Of a stretch of DNA of 64,000 bases, positions 22,083-30,459 are shown piece after piece. The first letter of the stretch is position 1, and every line of letters begins with the position of its first letter. Both the position numbers and the translations under genes were made by a program. The notes beneath the pieces were generated by a model. That model had not been told where the DNA came from. It saw only the letters and a program-made list of their open reading frames with translations, and ran no database searches. The stretch lies in the NCBI RefSeq assembly GCF_014651055.1, contig NZ_BMWD01000006.1:300816-364815 (forward strand). The letters are read 5' to 3'. This DNA is from Streptomyces fructofermentans. GTDB taxonomy: Bacteria; Actinomycetota; Actinomycetes; Streptomycetales; Streptomycetaceae.

Positions 22083-22750
22083 CGATCCGCGTCCTGCTCG
22101 CCGACGACCAGACCCTCGTGCGGGCCGCGTTCGCGATGCTGGTGGCGTCGGCCGGGGACATGGAGGTCGTCGGGGAGGCCGGCACCGGTCGCCGGGCCGT
22201 GGAACTCGCCCGGTCCACCCGGGCAGACCTCGTCGTGATGGACATCCGGATGCCCGACCTCGACGGGATCGAGGCGACGAGGCTGATCGCCGCCGACGAG
22301 GACCTCGCCGGGGTGCGCGTCCTCGTCCTGACGACGTACGACACCGACGAGCACATCGTCGACGCGCTGCGCGCGGGAGCCTCGGGGTTCCTGGTGAAGG
22401 ACACCCGGCCCGCCGAACTCCTCGACGCCATCAGGACGGTGGCCGCGGGGGAGTCCCTGCTGTCGCCCGGTCCGACCTCACGGCTCATCGCCAGGTTCCT
22501 GCGCGCGCCGCGTGCCGTCGCGTCGCCGGACGCCGGCCCCGGCGGGCTGTCGGAACGGGAGCGGCAGGTGCTCGCCCTGGTCGCGCGCGGACTCAACAAC
22601 ACGGAGATCGCGGAGGCGTTGGGGCTCAGTCCGCTGACCGCCAAGACCCACGTCAGCCGGATCATGGGCAAACTGGGCGCACGGGACCGGGCCCAACTGG
22701 TCGTCGTGGCGTACGAGTCGGGGCTCGTGACACCAGGACTGGCGGAATGA
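22079..22750 (+). CDS. LuxR/NarL family response regulator
   Basis: A 223-residue regulator with a receiver domain (D9 and D10, phosphorylated D55 in VVMDIRMPD, lysine in FLVKDT) and a C-terminal LuxR helix-turn-helix (about 158-215, LSERERQVLALVARGLNN). Start overlaps the kinase stop (ATGA). It most likely binds near the MMPL promoter; the palindrome at 18488-18503 is the best visible candidate site. Confidence 0.95.
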   Translation: MTIRVLLADDQTLVRAAFAMLVASAGDMEVVGEAGTGRRAVELARSTRADLVVMDIRMPDLDGIEATRLIAADEDLAGVRVLVLTTYDTDEHIVDALRAGASGFLVKDTRPAELLDAIRTVAAGESLLSPGPTSRLIARFLRAPRAVASPDAGPGGLSERERQVLALVARGLNNTEIAEALGLSPLTAKTHVSRIMGKLGARDRAQLVVVAYESGLVTPGLAE

Positions 22751-22871
22751 CGCACTGCAACGGCGCTGCTGTGACGCGTCCGGCGGCGTCGGGTCGCGCG
22801 GAACGCGTGCCGCGAGCCGCAGGACGGCACCCGGGGGCCGGGAGCCGGAACGGGAGTGGGAGAGGAGCCGG

Positions 22872-23363
22872 ATGAACGGGACCCGGGACGACGGGACGGC
22901 GGGGGCGGACCAGGCGGGCGGGCGCGCGGGCACCTGGCCCGCGGGCACGCCGGGCGTCCTGCTGCTGCCGTCCGGGCGGGCGGTGCGGGGGCGGGGGCTG
23001 AGGCACGCGCTCGACCCGTCGGCGCCCCTGCCGACGTACGGCGTGTACCTGCTGGGCGCCCCGCCGCCCGAGGCCTCCTGGGAGACGGAGTGGCTGGCGT
23101 GGCCGGACTTCCGGCTGCCCCGCGACCGGGCGCGGGCGCGGCGCGTCCTGGCGGAGGTGTGGGAGCGGGCGGGCGACCCGGCCGAGCGCGTCGAGGTCGC
23201 CTGCCTGGGCGGCCGGGGGCGGACGGGCACGGCGCTCGCGTGCCTCGCCGTGCTGGACGGGGTGCGGCCCGACGAGGCCGTCCGGTTCGTACGGGAGGGC
23301 TACGACCGCCACGCGGTGGAGACGCCCTGGCAGCGGCGCTACGTCAGCCGGTTCCCGGGGTGA
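22872..23363 (+). CDS. Protein-tyrosine-phosphatase-like protein
   Basis: A 163-residue protein with the Cys-based phosphatase P-loop C-x5-R-T (CLGGRGRTGT, C111 and R117) and a possible general-acid loop WPDF (D79). These features place it in the dual-specificity/tyrosine phosphatase superfamily, acting on phosphoproteins or phospholipids in the cytoplasm. The N-terminal about 25 residues are low-complexity. It follows the response regulator by about 120 bp on the same strand but with its own ribosome site (GAGAGGAG). Substrates are unknown. Confidence 0.82.
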   Translation: MNGTRDDGTAGADQAGGRAGTWPAGTPGVLLLPSGRAVRGRGLRHALDPSAPLPTYGVYLLGAPPPEASWETEWLAWPDFRLPRDRARARRVLAEVWERAGDPAERVEVACLGGRGRTGTALACLAVLDGVRPDEAVRFVREGYDRHAVETPWQRRYVSRFPG

Positions 23364-23396
23364 TCCGCCGCCGTCCGGGGCGCGCGTGACGCGCGC

Positions 23397-23446
23397 GGCC
23401 CGCCCCGGACGGCCCGCCCCGGACGGCCCGCCCCGGACGGCCCGCC
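23397..23446. repeat. 14-bp tandem repeat
   Basis: Three perfect copies of GGCCCGCCCCGGAC (23397-23438) followed by a partial copy, in the short gap between the convergent phosphatase-like gene and the binding-protein gene. It may act within a terminator; stems such as GTCCGGGGCG/CGCCCCGGAC can form with the sequence at 23373-23382. Confidence 0.85.
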
Positions 23447-23486
23447 GACGGGGTGCCTGAGGGCGCCTCCGACGAAGGGCCCGGTG

Positions 23487-24482
23487 TCAGTTCTCCTTGC
23501 CCGAGCGCAGATACGCGCCCAGGCGGGCGATCGCCGAGGGGTTGCGGGGGCTCTCGACCAGGTCGGCGTAGTCGAGGACGAAGACGCGCTTGTCGCGGAT
23601 CGCCGAGACGTTCCTCAGCGGGCCGTAGGACAGCAGGAACTCGCGCTTCTCCTCGGCGCCCACATCGCCGTAGTCGCAGATCACGATGACGTCCGGGTCG
23701 CGTTCCACCACGGTCTCCCAGCCGACCGTCGTCCAGGAGTCCGCGAGGTCGTGCATGACGTTCACCCCGCCCGCCCTGGTGATGATCTCCTCGGGCGCGG
23801 CGAAGCGGCCGGAGGTGAAGGGCTGGTCCTGGCCGCTGTCGTAGAGGAAGACCTTGGGCCTCTTCTCGGGCGCCCGGGCCTCGACGGCCGCGACCTCCTT
23901 CCGGAACCGGGCGATCAGCGAGGCCGCCCGCTCCTCGACGCCGAACAGCTCGCCCAGATTGGTGAGGTCGGCGTACAGGGCGTCCAGCGGCGGCATGATG
24001 CCGCGCGAGGTCTTCGTACGGCCGTTGCGGCACGACTCGGTCAGGACGTACGAGGGGATGCCGAGCTTCTCCAACTCGGCCGGGGTGAAGCCGCTGTCCT
24101 CGCGGAAGCCGTAGTTCCAGCCGGCGATGACCAGGTCGGCGCGGGCGTCGAGCACGTTCTCCCTGGTGAGCTGCTGCTTGGACAGCCACGGCACCTTGTC
24201 GTAGCCGTCCTTCCACGGGACGTCCGTCAGATCGCCCTTGTCGTCGGGCATGGCGAACCCGGCCATCCGGTCCTCCAGCCCGAGCGCGAACATCAGCTCG
24301 GTGATCCCCACGTCGTTCGTCACGACGCGCTCCGGGACCTTGTCGTACGTCACTTCACGGCCGCAGTTGGCGAGTGTGCGGCCGGCGGCCGCCTCGGGGC
24401 CGCTCGACGGCTCGACCTCGGCGCCGCAGCCCGCGGCGAGCACGGCGAGGCACAGCAGGGCGGCGGCAACGGGCTTGCGCAT
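23487..24482 (-). CDS. btuF: ABC transporter substrate-binding lipoprotein, cobalamin type
   Basis: A 331-residue lipoprotein of the TroA/BtuF superfamily. The signal peptide ends in a lipobox (LAAGC, cysteine about 19); two lobes are linked by a long helix, with the usual ERVVTND opening and DVIVICDYGD near the end. Related actinobacterial proteins are variously annotated as iron-siderophore, cobalamin or proposed F420-0 binding proteins. A cobalamin riboswitch leads the operon, so B12 or a corrinoid is the most probable ligand. It lies downstream of the ATPase gene by about 20 nt. Confidence 0.85.
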   Translation of the reverse strand: MRKPVAAALLCLAVLAAGCGAEVEPSSGPEAAAGRTLANCGREVTYDKVPERVVTNDVGITELMFALGLEDRMAGFAMPDDKGDLTDVPWKDGYDKVPWLSKQQLTRENVLDARADLVIAGWNYGFREDSGFTPAELEKLGIPSYVLTESCRNGRTKTSRGIMPPLDALYADLTNLGELFGVEERAASLIARFRKEVAAVEARAPEKRPKVFLYDSGQDQPFTSGRFAAPEEIITRAGGVNVMHDLADSWTTVGWETVVERDPDVIVICDYGDVGAEEKREFLLSYGPLRNVSAIRDKRVFVLDYADLVESPRNPSAIARLGAYLRSGKEN

Positions 24483-24503
24483 GGGCGGAGTTCCTCGGGT
24501 GCG

Positions 24504-25271
24504 CTAGGGGGCGGGCGGAAGAAGGTCGAACAGCAGCTGCACGGCACCGGTCTCCGGATGCCGCACGGGATGGGCGCGGACGCCGAACACCTCGGCCAGC
24601 AGATCGGGGCGGAGCACCTCGTGCGGCGGCCCGGAGGCGACCACCCGGCCCTCCGCGATCACATGCAGCCGGTCGCAGTGCGCGGCGGCCAGGTTGAGGT
24701 CGTGCAGGGCCGTCAGCACGGTCAGGCCGCTGTCGCGGACCAGCGACAGCACGTCCAACTGGTGCGCGATGTCGAGGTGGTTGGTCGGCTCGTCGAGTAC
24801 GAGGACACGCGGCTGCTGGGCCAGCGCCCGGGCGATCAGGACGCGCTGCCGTTCACCGCCGGACAGCGCGAGGAAGCCCCGTCCGGCGAGATGCGCGACA
24901 CCCGTGCGCTCCATGGCCGCGGCGCAGACCGCGCGGTCGCCCGCGGCGGTGCGGTCCAGGTGCGGCAGCCGCCCCATCCCGACGACCTCGGCGACGGTGA
25001 AGTCGAACTCCGACGACGACTCCTGCGGCAGCGCCGCGACCGCCCGCGCGGCGGTCCTCGCGTCCATGGCGCGTACGTCCTGCCCGTCGAGCCGTACCAC
25101 CCCGCCCGCCGGACGCAGCGCCCGGTACACACAGCGCAGGAGGGTCGACTTGCCGCTGCCGTTGGGCCCGACCAGGCCGACGACCGTCCCGGAGTCCACG
25201 GTGAGCCGGATGTCCTCGACCAGCCGCACGGCGCCGGCGTCGACCGTCACCCCGTCCACGTCGAGCCGCAT
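24504..25271 (-). CDS. btuD: ABC transporter ATP-binding protein, cobalamin/iron type
   Basis: A 255-residue ATPase: Walker A GPNGSGKST (about 35-43), Q-loop LPQESSSE, signature LSGGERQRV, Walker B VLVLDEPTNHLDI and switch LTALHDLNLAA. It powers import by the adjacent FecCD-type permease. Its ATG shares a nucleotide with the permease stop (TGATG), so the two are translationally coupled. Confidence 0.93.
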   Translation of the reverse strand: MRLDVDGVTVDAGAVRLVEDIRLTVDSGTVVGLVGPNGSGKSTLLRCVYRALRPAGGVVRLDGQDVRAMDARTAARAVAALPQESSSEFDFTVAEVVGMGRLPHLDRTAAGDRAVCAAAMERTGVAHLAGRGFLALSGGERQRVLIARALAQQPRVLVLDEPTNHLDIAHQLDVLSLVRDSGLTVLTALHDLNLAAAHCDRLHVIAEGRVVASGPPHEVLRPDLLAEVFGVRAHPVRHPETGAVQLLFDLLPPAP

Positions 25272-26308
25272 CAGCGCCCCCCGAAGGCGTAGCCGCCGCG
25301 GCGCATCAGCACCAGGAACGCGGGCACCCCGAGCACGGCGGTGATCACCCCGACCGGCAGCTCGGCCGGCGCCGGCATCAGCCGCGACAGGACGTCCGCC
25401 CACACGAGGAGCACGGCCCCGGCGAGCGGCGCCACCGCGAGCACCCGCCGGTGGCCGGCCCCGACGAGCATCCGTACGACGTGCGGCACCATGAGCCCGA
25501 CGAACCCGATGGCACCGCTCACCGCGACCACGGTCCCGGTCACGGCGGCCGTCACGAGGAACAGCTCGCGGCGCAGCCGCTCCGGCCGCACCCCGAGCGC
25601 CGCGGACGTCTCGTCCCCCATGGCGAGCGCGTCCAGCGCCTCCGCGCGCCGGGCCAGCCACACCCAGCCCGCCAGGACCACCACGGCGGCCAGGGGCACC
25701 TGCGCCCAGGTCGCGCCGCCCAGACTCCCCAGCAGCCACATCATCGCGGAGCGCGCCGCCTCGCCCCGGGCCGCCCCGAACACCATGACGGTGGTGAGCG
25801 CCTCGAAGCCGTACGCCAGCGCGGTCCCGGTCAGGACGAGCCGCAGCGGGGTGAGCCCGTGGGACGACCTGGCCACGGCGTACACGAGCGCCATCGCCGC
25901 GAGCGCGGACACGAAGGCGGAGACGGACAGCGCCCACACGCCGAGTCCGGCGAAGGCGCCGAGCAGGATGACGGCGTTGGCGCCGACGGCCGCCCCGGAC
26001 GAGATGCCGAGGACGAACGGATCGGCCAGCGCGTTGCGGACCATCGCCTGCACGGCCACCCCGACCGCGGCGAGCCCGCCCCCGACCACGGCGGCCAGCA
26101 CGACGCGCGGCAGCCGGATCTCCCAGACGATGGTGTACGCGGCGACGTCCCCGGCGGGGATCGTGCCCCCGGTGACCCCGTCCCACAGGAACCGGACCAC
26201 CTGCCCCGGGCCGATTCCGGACGCGCCGAGCCCCACTCCGCACAGCAGGGAGAGGCACAGCAGCAGCACCAGCGCCACGGCCAGCGGCACGACGGGTATT
26301 CGGCGCAC
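25271..26308 (-). CDS. btuC: FecCD-type ABC transporter permease, cobalamin type
   Basis: A 345-residue permease with about ten transmembrane helices and the family landmarks WEIRLPRVVLAAVVGGGLA, RNALADPFVLGISSGAAVGA and GFVGLMVPHVVRM. FecCD/BtuC permeases take up iron-siderophores, haem or cobalamin. It is the first gene after the cobalamin riboswitch, which argues for a corrinoid substrate. The GTG at 26308 has AGGA about 10 nt upstream. Confidence 0.92.
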   Translation of the reverse strand: MRRIPVVPLAVALVLLLCLSLLCGVGLGASGIGPGQVVRFLWDGVTGGTIPAGDVAAYTIVWEIRLPRVVLAAVVGGGLAAVGVAVQAMVRNALADPFVLGISSGAAVGANAVILLGAFAGLGVWALSVSAFVSALAAMALVYAVARSSHGLTPLRLVLTGTALAYGFEALTTVMVFGAARGEAARSAMMWLLGSLGGATWAQVPLAAVVVLAGWVWLARRAEALDALAMGDETSAALGVRPERLRRELFLVTAAVTGTVVAVSGAIGFVGLMVPHVVRMLVGAGHRRVLAVAPLAGAVLLVWADVLSRLMPAPAELPVGVITAVLGVPAFLVLMRRGGYAFGGR

Positions 26309-26414
26309 GATCGGCGGGTCCTAGGGCTCGGGCCGCCTGGCGCACAGCAATCGGGGAGGCAGCCCGCACGGCCGAACCGCACGGTCCTGGGATTCCCTCT
26401 CGCAGTCCACGGCG

Positions 26415-26558
26415 AGCGTCATCGGGTCACAGCACCCCACGGGTGATCGGGCTCACGCGGCGGGCCGACGGGGCCTGCCGTGCTTACCGTTGCGGGTCAG
26501 CGCCGGACTCTCACCGGACTTCCCCCGAGGGACGCTCCGCGAGCGTAACAGGTCCGTT
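26415..26558 (-). promoter_or_regulatory. Cobalamin riboswitch
   Basis: On the minus strand, read from about 26555 down to 26415, the conserved core appears in order: GGGGGAAGTCCGGTGAGA, GTCCGGCGCTGACCCGCAACGG then TAAGC (26481-26526), and a B12-box-like AGCCCGATCACCCGTG near 26440. The spacing resembles the btuB leader type. It should lower expression of the permease-ATPase-binding protein genes when adenosylcobalamin is plentiful. It begins within a few nt of the stop codon of the DUF397 gene, leaving little room for a separate promoter. Ends are approximate. Confidence 0.85.
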
Positions 26559-26747
26559 TCACAGGCCCCCGACGAACTCGGACCAGGCCCGTTCGCCCAG
26601 CACGAGCACGGGGCCGTCGGGGCACTTGCTGTCCCTGACGGGGAGGACACCGGGGACTCCGTCGGCGATCTCGACGCACTCGCCGCCGTTGTCGTCGCTG
26701 TAACTGCTCCTGCGCCAACGGGCGGCGCTCAGGTCGTGCTCCCGCAT
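26559..26747 (-). CDS. DUF397 domain protein
   Basis: A 62-residue protein almost entirely made of a DUF397 domain (WRRSSYSDDNGGECVEIAD, then VPVRDSKCPDGPVL and AWSEFV; here LPVRDSKCPDG). In actinobacteria these small proteins pair with XRE-DUF5753 regulators and are thought to act with them in developmental or stress control. It overlaps the upstream regulator gene by 19 nt and ends where the riboswitch begins. Confidence 0.93.
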   Translation of the reverse strand: MREHDLSAARWRRSSYSDDNGGECVEIADGVPGVLPVRDSKCPDGPVLVLGERAWSEFVGGL

Positions 26748-27562
26748 CGTCTGTGGTCCTCCGCCGCCGACTCGATCAGTGCCAGGGACGCCTCCGGAGC
26801 CAACGCGGCGGCCCTGAGCAGATCGTAGGTGTCCTGTACCCGCTTGACCAGGGCGGGATCGTCCAGCAGGTTTCCCGAATACACGGCTTCTGTATAGGCA
26901 GTTGGCGGGGCGTCCGCGAACTCCATGAGCTGCACCATCCGGCCCATGAGCGGATAGGCGCCCACCGAGTACGGCAGCACCTGTGCCAGCACCCGCCGCT
27001 GCCCGACCAGCCGCACGATGTGGTCGAGCTGCTCGGCCATCGCCTGTGCGGTGCCGACCGGGATCCTCAGCACGTGCTCGTGCAGGATCGCCCAGTACAC
27101 GGGCCGCCCGGTGCCGTCCAGGATCCGGGCCCGCTCCCGGCGCGCTGCGGTCTTCTCCTCGACGTAGTCGTCGCTGATGAAGGGGTTGCCCGCGAGCATC
27201 ACTGCACGGGTGTAGGGAGCCGTCTGCAGCAGGCCGGGCACGAGCGTGGGGGCGAACGCGGAGATCTTCGTCGCCGTCCGCTCCAGCTCGACGACCTCCG
27301 CGAAATATCCGGCGTACCGCCGGTCGTCAATCAGCTTTCTCCACGTGCGCTCGAAAAAGCCATCGGTTTGCAGTGTCCCGTCGATCCTGCGTGCCGCATC
27401 CAACTGCGGTTTCCGAATGGCCTGTTCGAATTGCCCAATATAGCCGCCCGACACGAAAACGCGAGAACCCAGCTCCGCCTGCGTGAATCCGGCTTCCTCG
27501 CGCCGCCTCTTCAGCTCCGTTCCGAAGAACTCCCAAGCCGCCTGCCGCGCACCGCTGACCAT
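26729..27562 (-). CDS. XRE family transcriptional regulator with DUF5753
   Basis: A 277-residue regulator. The N-terminal helix-turn-helix (about 13-65) contains LKRRREEAGFTQAELGSRV; the remaining about 200 residues form DUF5753, including LVPGLLQTAPYTRAVM and VYWAILHEHVLR. Streptomyces genomes carry many copies, each normally beside a DUF397 gene, as here (19-nt overlap). The DNA target is unknown. Codon use in the first third is less GC-biased than neighbouring genes, which is usual for this family and may reflect mobility. Confidence 0.93.
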   Translation of the reverse strand: MVSGARQAAWEFFGTELKRRREEAGFTQAELGSRVFVSGGYIGQFEQAIRKPQLDAARRIDGTLQTDGFFERTWRKLIDDRRYAGYFAEVVELERTATKISAFAPTLVPGLLQTAPYTRAVMLAGNPFISDDYVEEKTAARRERARILDGTGRPVYWAILHEHVLRIPVGTAQAMAEQLDHIVRLVGQRRVLAQVLPYSVGAYPLMGRMVQLMEFADAPPTAYTEAVYSGNLLDDPALVKRVQDTYDLLRAAALAPEASLALIESAAEDHRRCGSTT

Positions 27563-27920
27563 GGTCGATCCCCCCGTACTGCATCACCGTTGTTGGGCGT
27601 AGAGGTCTTCCGGAGTCTAAGCGGAGGGCGGCATCGTGGAGAGCGGAAGAGTGAAATCCAAAGGGAAAGGGGAATGTGGTGAAGTCCGGCCGCCGGTCCG
27701 GAACGCCGGTGGCCGGGGCGTACAAGTCGAACAAGCGGAGGAAAACCGTGAAGGAATTGCGCGAGGTGTCGGCGAACACCGGAATTTCGTTGCCGGCATC
27801 GCGTACGAGGCGGGCGGTCCCGGTCGCTCCGGCGGTCCCGGCGACGAGCGGGCCGTGTCCCCGTCCCGGCTCCGGCCCGCATGCCGCGGAGACGGCCGCC
27901 CGCGCGGCCGCGGTGACCGG
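27563..27920. other. Divergent intergenic region, AT-richer than average
   Basis: About 360 bp between the XRE gene and a small plus-strand gene. A weakly supported ORF runs from GTG 27676 (good ribosome site, GGGAAAGGGGAA) to TGA 27922-27924, whose stop overlaps the next ATG. Its product (82 residues) starts with a lysine/arginine-rich region and matches nothing I know; codon use is atypical. It may be a decayed gene or an orphan small protein. Confidence 0.4.
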
Positions 27921-28136
27921 ATGAGGCCGACGGTCGGCACCTGTGCCGTGGACACGAGGACGGAGAGGATCGGCGTGGTGATGGGGCACGAGGGGCCGTA
28001 CGTACAGCTCAGGCCGTTCGGTGGCGGGCGGGAGTGGGACTGCGAGCCGGACGCCGTCCGCGCGGCCACCCCGGCGGAGCGCCTCAGCGCCGCGACGGCG
28101 TACGCGAACGCGCGCAGTCGCGGCGAGGTCCCTTGA
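27921..28136 (+). CDS. Small conserved hypothetical protein
   Basis: About 71 residues, with the core GTCAVDTRTERIGVVMGHEG, then PYVQLRPFGGGREWDCEPD and ATPAERLSAATAYANARSRG. I recall similar short Streptomyces proteins near XRE-DUF5753 genes, but no function. A beta-rich fold is likely from the alternating pattern. The start is uncertain: ATG 27921 overlaps the stop of a weak upstream ORF; a GTG a few codons later is possible. Normal codon bias supports a real gene. Confidence 0.6.
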   Translation: MRPTVGTCAVDTRTERIGVVMGHEGPYVQLRPFGGGREWDCEPDAVRAATPAERLSAATAYANARSRGEVP

Positions 28137-28202
28137 AGCAGGCCGCGCGGGCGGCGGCGGGCGGGAAGCGGCACAGCCGCACGGAGCCCCGGGGGCGTAG
28201 GC

Positions 28203-28208
28203 GAGAAT
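28203..28208 (+). promoter_or_regulatory. -10 box before the duplicated recO start
   Basis: GAGAAT followed by 7 nt and the ATG at 28216, the same architecture as era (GACAAT, 7 nt, ATG). It predicts leaderless transcription starting at the first, duplicated start codon rather than at recO itself. Confidence 0.5.
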
Positions 28209-28215
28209 GGGTGCC

Positions 28216-28278
28216 ATGAGCCTGTTCCGTGACGACGGCGTCGTCCCGCGCACCCGGAAGCCGGGTGGCGGGCGATGA
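28216..28278 (+). CDS. 20-codon ORF made by duplication of the recO 5' end
   Basis: The ORF begins [10 protein letters not shown], identical to the start of RecO, then diverges and ends in TGA at 28276-28278, overlapping the recO ATG at 28275 (ATGA). The first 31 bp repeat exactly at 28275, and similarity extends for about 44 bp with several substitutions, so it is an old tandem duplication with a 59-bp offset. Because 59 is not a multiple of three, the copy is out of frame with recO. It sits directly behind a -10 box and may be translated first, with recO reached by reinitiation. Confidence 0.6.
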   Translation: MSLFRDDGVVPRTRKPGGGR

Positions 28279-29021
28279 GCCTGTTCCGTGACGACGGCGT
28301 CGTCCTGCGGACGCAGAAACTCGGTGAGGCCGACCGCATCATCACCCTGCTCACCCGCAACCACGGACGCGTGCGCGCGGTGGCCCGCGGGGTCCGGCGG
28401 ACCAAGTCCAAGTTCGGGGCCCGGCTCGAACCCTTCTCCCACGTGGACGTGCAGTTCTTCGCGCGGGGGAGCGAACTGGTCGGGCGCGGGCTGCCGCTGT
28501 GCACACAGAGCGAGACCATCGCTCCGTACGGTGGCGGCATCGTGGCCGACTACACGCGGTACACCGCGGGCACGGCGATGCTGGAGACCGCCGAGCGGTT
28601 CACGGACCACGAGGGGGAGCCCGCCGTGCAGCAGTACCTGCTGCTGGTCGGCGCGCTGCGCACGCTCGCCAGGGGCGAGCACGAGCCGCACCTCGTCCTC
28701 GACGCCTTCCTGCTCCGCTCACTCGCCGTGAACGGCTACGCGCCGAGCTTCAGCGACTGCGCGAAGTGCGGAATGCCCGGGCCGAACCGGTTCTTCTCGG
28801 TCGCAGCGGGAGGTTCCGTCTGCGTGGACTGCCGGGTGCCCGGCAGCGTCGTACCCTCGGCGCAGGCCCTCGAACTGCTCGGCGCGCTGCTGACCGGGGA
28901 CTGGGCGACCGCGGACGCGTGCGAACCGCGGCACGTCAGGGAGGGCAGCGGCCTGGTGTCGGCCTATCTGCACTGGCACCTGGAGCGCGGACTGCGCTCG
29001 CTGCGTTACGTAGAGAAGTAA
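28275..29021 (+). CDS. recO: DNA repair protein RecO
   Basis: A 248-residue RecO, which anneals single strands and loads RecA with RecF and RecR. The N-terminal OB fold (about 1-80) shows [19 protein letters not shown]; the C-terminal helical domain carries the zinc cysteines C-A-K-C and C-V-D-C ([25 protein letters not shown]). Length is normal. The region before its ATG is a diverged duplicate of its own first codons. uppS follows after 34 nt, an arrangement conserved in actinobacteria. Confidence 0.96.
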   Translation: MSLFRDDGVVLRTQKLGEADRIITLLTRNHGRVRAVARGVRRTKSKFGARLEPFSHVDVQFFARGSELVGRGLPLCTQSETIAPYGGGIVADYTRYTAGTAMLETAERFTDHEGEPAVQQYLLLVGALRTLARGEHEPHLVLDAFLLRSLAVNGYAPSFSDCAKCGMPGPNRFFSVAAGGSVCVDCRVPGSVVPSAQALELLGALLTGDWATADACEPRHVREGSGLVSAYLHWHLERGLRSLRYVEK

Positions 29022-29055
29022 GCCGCACGGAGATCCAGAGGGAGACGAGAAGCAC

Positions 29056-29907
29056 ATGGTGGTACGCGGGATCCTGGGGCGCCAGCGCCGCGAGTACAAG
29101 ACGCCGGAGCCGCACCCGTCCGGTGCCCGCGTACCCAAGCTCCCGGGCGAGCTGGTCCCGAACCACGTGGCGTGCGTGATGGACGGGAACGGGCGGTGGG
29201 CCAAGGAGCGCGGCCTGCCGCGCACCGAGGGGCACCGGGTCGGCGAGGGCGTCGTCATGGACGTCCTCAAGGGCTGCCTGGAGCTGGGTGTCAAGAACCT
29301 GTCCCTGTACGCCTTCTCGACGGAGAACTGGAAGCGGTCGCCCGAGGAGGTCCGCTTCCTCATGAACTTCAACAAGGACGTCATCCGGCGCAGGCGCGAC
29401 GAGATGAACGACCTCGGCATCCGGATCCGCTGGGTCGGGCGGATGCCCAAGCTGTGGAAGTCCGTCGTCCAGGAGCTCCAGGTCGCACAGGAGCAGACGC
29501 AGGACAACGACGCGATGACCCTGTACTTCTGCGTCAACTACGGCGGGCGGGCGGAGCTGGCCGACGCGGCGAAGGCGATGGCCGTCGACGTGGCCGCCGG
29601 CCGGCTCGACCCGGACAAGGTCACCGAGAAGACGATCCAGAAGTACCTGTACTACCCGGACATGCCGGACGTGGACCTCTTCCTGCGCCCCAGCGGTGAG
29701 CAGCGGACCTCGAACTACCTGATCTGGCAGTCGAGCTACGCCGAGATGGTCTTCCAGGACGTCCTGTGGCCCGACTTCGACCGCCGCGACCTGTGGCGCG
29801 CCTGCGTCGAGTACGCCTCCAGGGACCGCCGCTTCGGCGGCGCCGTCCCGAACGAGGACCTCCTCGCGATGGAGGAGGGCATGCGGGGGCGCCCCGAAGG
29901 GGTCTGA
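29056..29907 (+). CDS. uppS: Isoprenyl transferase (undecaprenyl diphosphate synthase)
   Basis: A 283-residue cis-prenyltransferase making polyprenyl diphosphate carriers for cell-wall synthesis. The catalytic motif [20 protein letters not shown] and the C-terminal [20 protein letters not shown] are complete. Start at ATG 29056 behind AGGGAGACGAGAAG. Actinobacteria often have two such enzymes; the exact chain length is not evident. It forms a unit with recO and ends at a strong bidirectional terminator. Confidence 0.95.
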   Translation: MVVRGILGRQRREYKTPEPHPSGARVPKLPGELVPNHVACVMDGNGRWAKERGLPRTEGHRVGEGVVMDVLKGCLELGVKNLSLYAFSTENWKRSPEEVRFLMNFNKDVIRRRRDEMNDLGIRIRWVGRMPKLWKSVVQELQVAQEQTQDNDAMTLYFCVNYGGRAELADAAKAMAVDVAAGRLDPDKVTEKTIQKYLYYPDMPDVDLFLRPSGEQRTSNYLIWQSSYAEMVFQDVLWPDFDRRDLWRACVEYASRDRRFGGAVPNEDLLAMEEGMRGRPEGV

Positions 29908-29915
29908 GCGGAGCG

Positions 29916-29966
29916 CTCACGGGTGCGGCCCGGCGGGAACGAGTCCCGCCGGGCCGCACCCGTGAG
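29916..29966. terminator. Bidirectional terminator between uppS and zur
   Basis: A perfect 23-bp stem (left arm starts CTCACGGGTGCGG at 29916; right arm 29944-29966) with a 5-nt loop, between the convergent uppS and zur genes. Confidence 0.9.
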
Positions 29967-29979
29967 TGAACTGCCGGGC

Positions 29980-30399
29980 CTAGCTCCCCGCGCGCTCCGC
30001 GCACTCCGCGCAGGTCCCGAAGATCTCCACGGTGTGGGCCACGTTCACATAGCCGTGCTCCGCCGCGATCGCCTCGGCCCACTTCTCCACGGCCGGTCCC
30101 TCCACCTCGACCGCCTTGCCGCAGACCCGGCACACGAGGTGGTGGTGGTGGTCGCCGCTCGAACAGCGGCGGTAGACGGACTCCCCGTCGGACGTCCGCA
30201 GGACGTCGACCTCGCCCGCGTCGGCGAGGGACTGCAGGGTGCGGTACACCGTGGTCAGTCCGACGGAGTCGCCCTTGTGCTTGAGCATGTCGTGCAAGTC
30301 CTGCGCACTGCGGAACTCGTCGACCTCGTCGAGCGCCGCCGCCACGGCGGCACGCTGCCGGGTGGAACGGCCCCGAACGGGCGGTCCAGCGGTCGTCAC
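29980..30399 (-). CDS. zur: Zinc uptake regulator (Fur family)
   Basis: A 139-residue Fur-family repressor. The winged helix contains VGLTTVYRTLQSLADAGEVD; the dimerisation domain has the HHHHLVCRVCGK metal site and a C-terminal CAEC pair forming the structural zinc site. In Streptomyces this protein represses znuACB and zinc-free ribosomal protein genes when zinc is replete. GTG 30399 is chosen because GGAGG lies 6 nt upstream; an ATG-initiated frame from 30435 lacks that. It is the last gene of the znuA-znuC-znuB-zur cluster. Zur-like boxes occur before znuA. Confidence 0.93.
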   Translation of the reverse strand: MTTAGPPVRGRSTRQRAAVAAALDEVDEFRSAQDLHDMLKHKGDSVGLTTVYRTLQSLADAGEVDVLRTSDGESVYRRCSSGDHHHHLVCRVCGKAVEVEGPAVEKWAEAIAAEHGYVNVAHTVEIFGTCAECAERAGS

Positions 30400-30459
30400 C
30401 GTTGCCTCCAAAACGTCTGCGGCTTGCCGGGCCATTGTGCCAGCCCGAGCCGGGCGCGG

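Noticed and set aside
23487..26308. Importer considered as an F420-0 or siderophore transporter
   Set aside because: The cobalamin riboswitch on the same transcript makes a corrinoid more likely; the alternatives rest only on family resemblance.
27676..27924. 82-residue ORF between the XRE gene and the small conserved gene
   Set aside because: A good ribosome site and stop/start overlap are present, but codon use is atypical and no family is recognisable; left as part of the intergenic entry.
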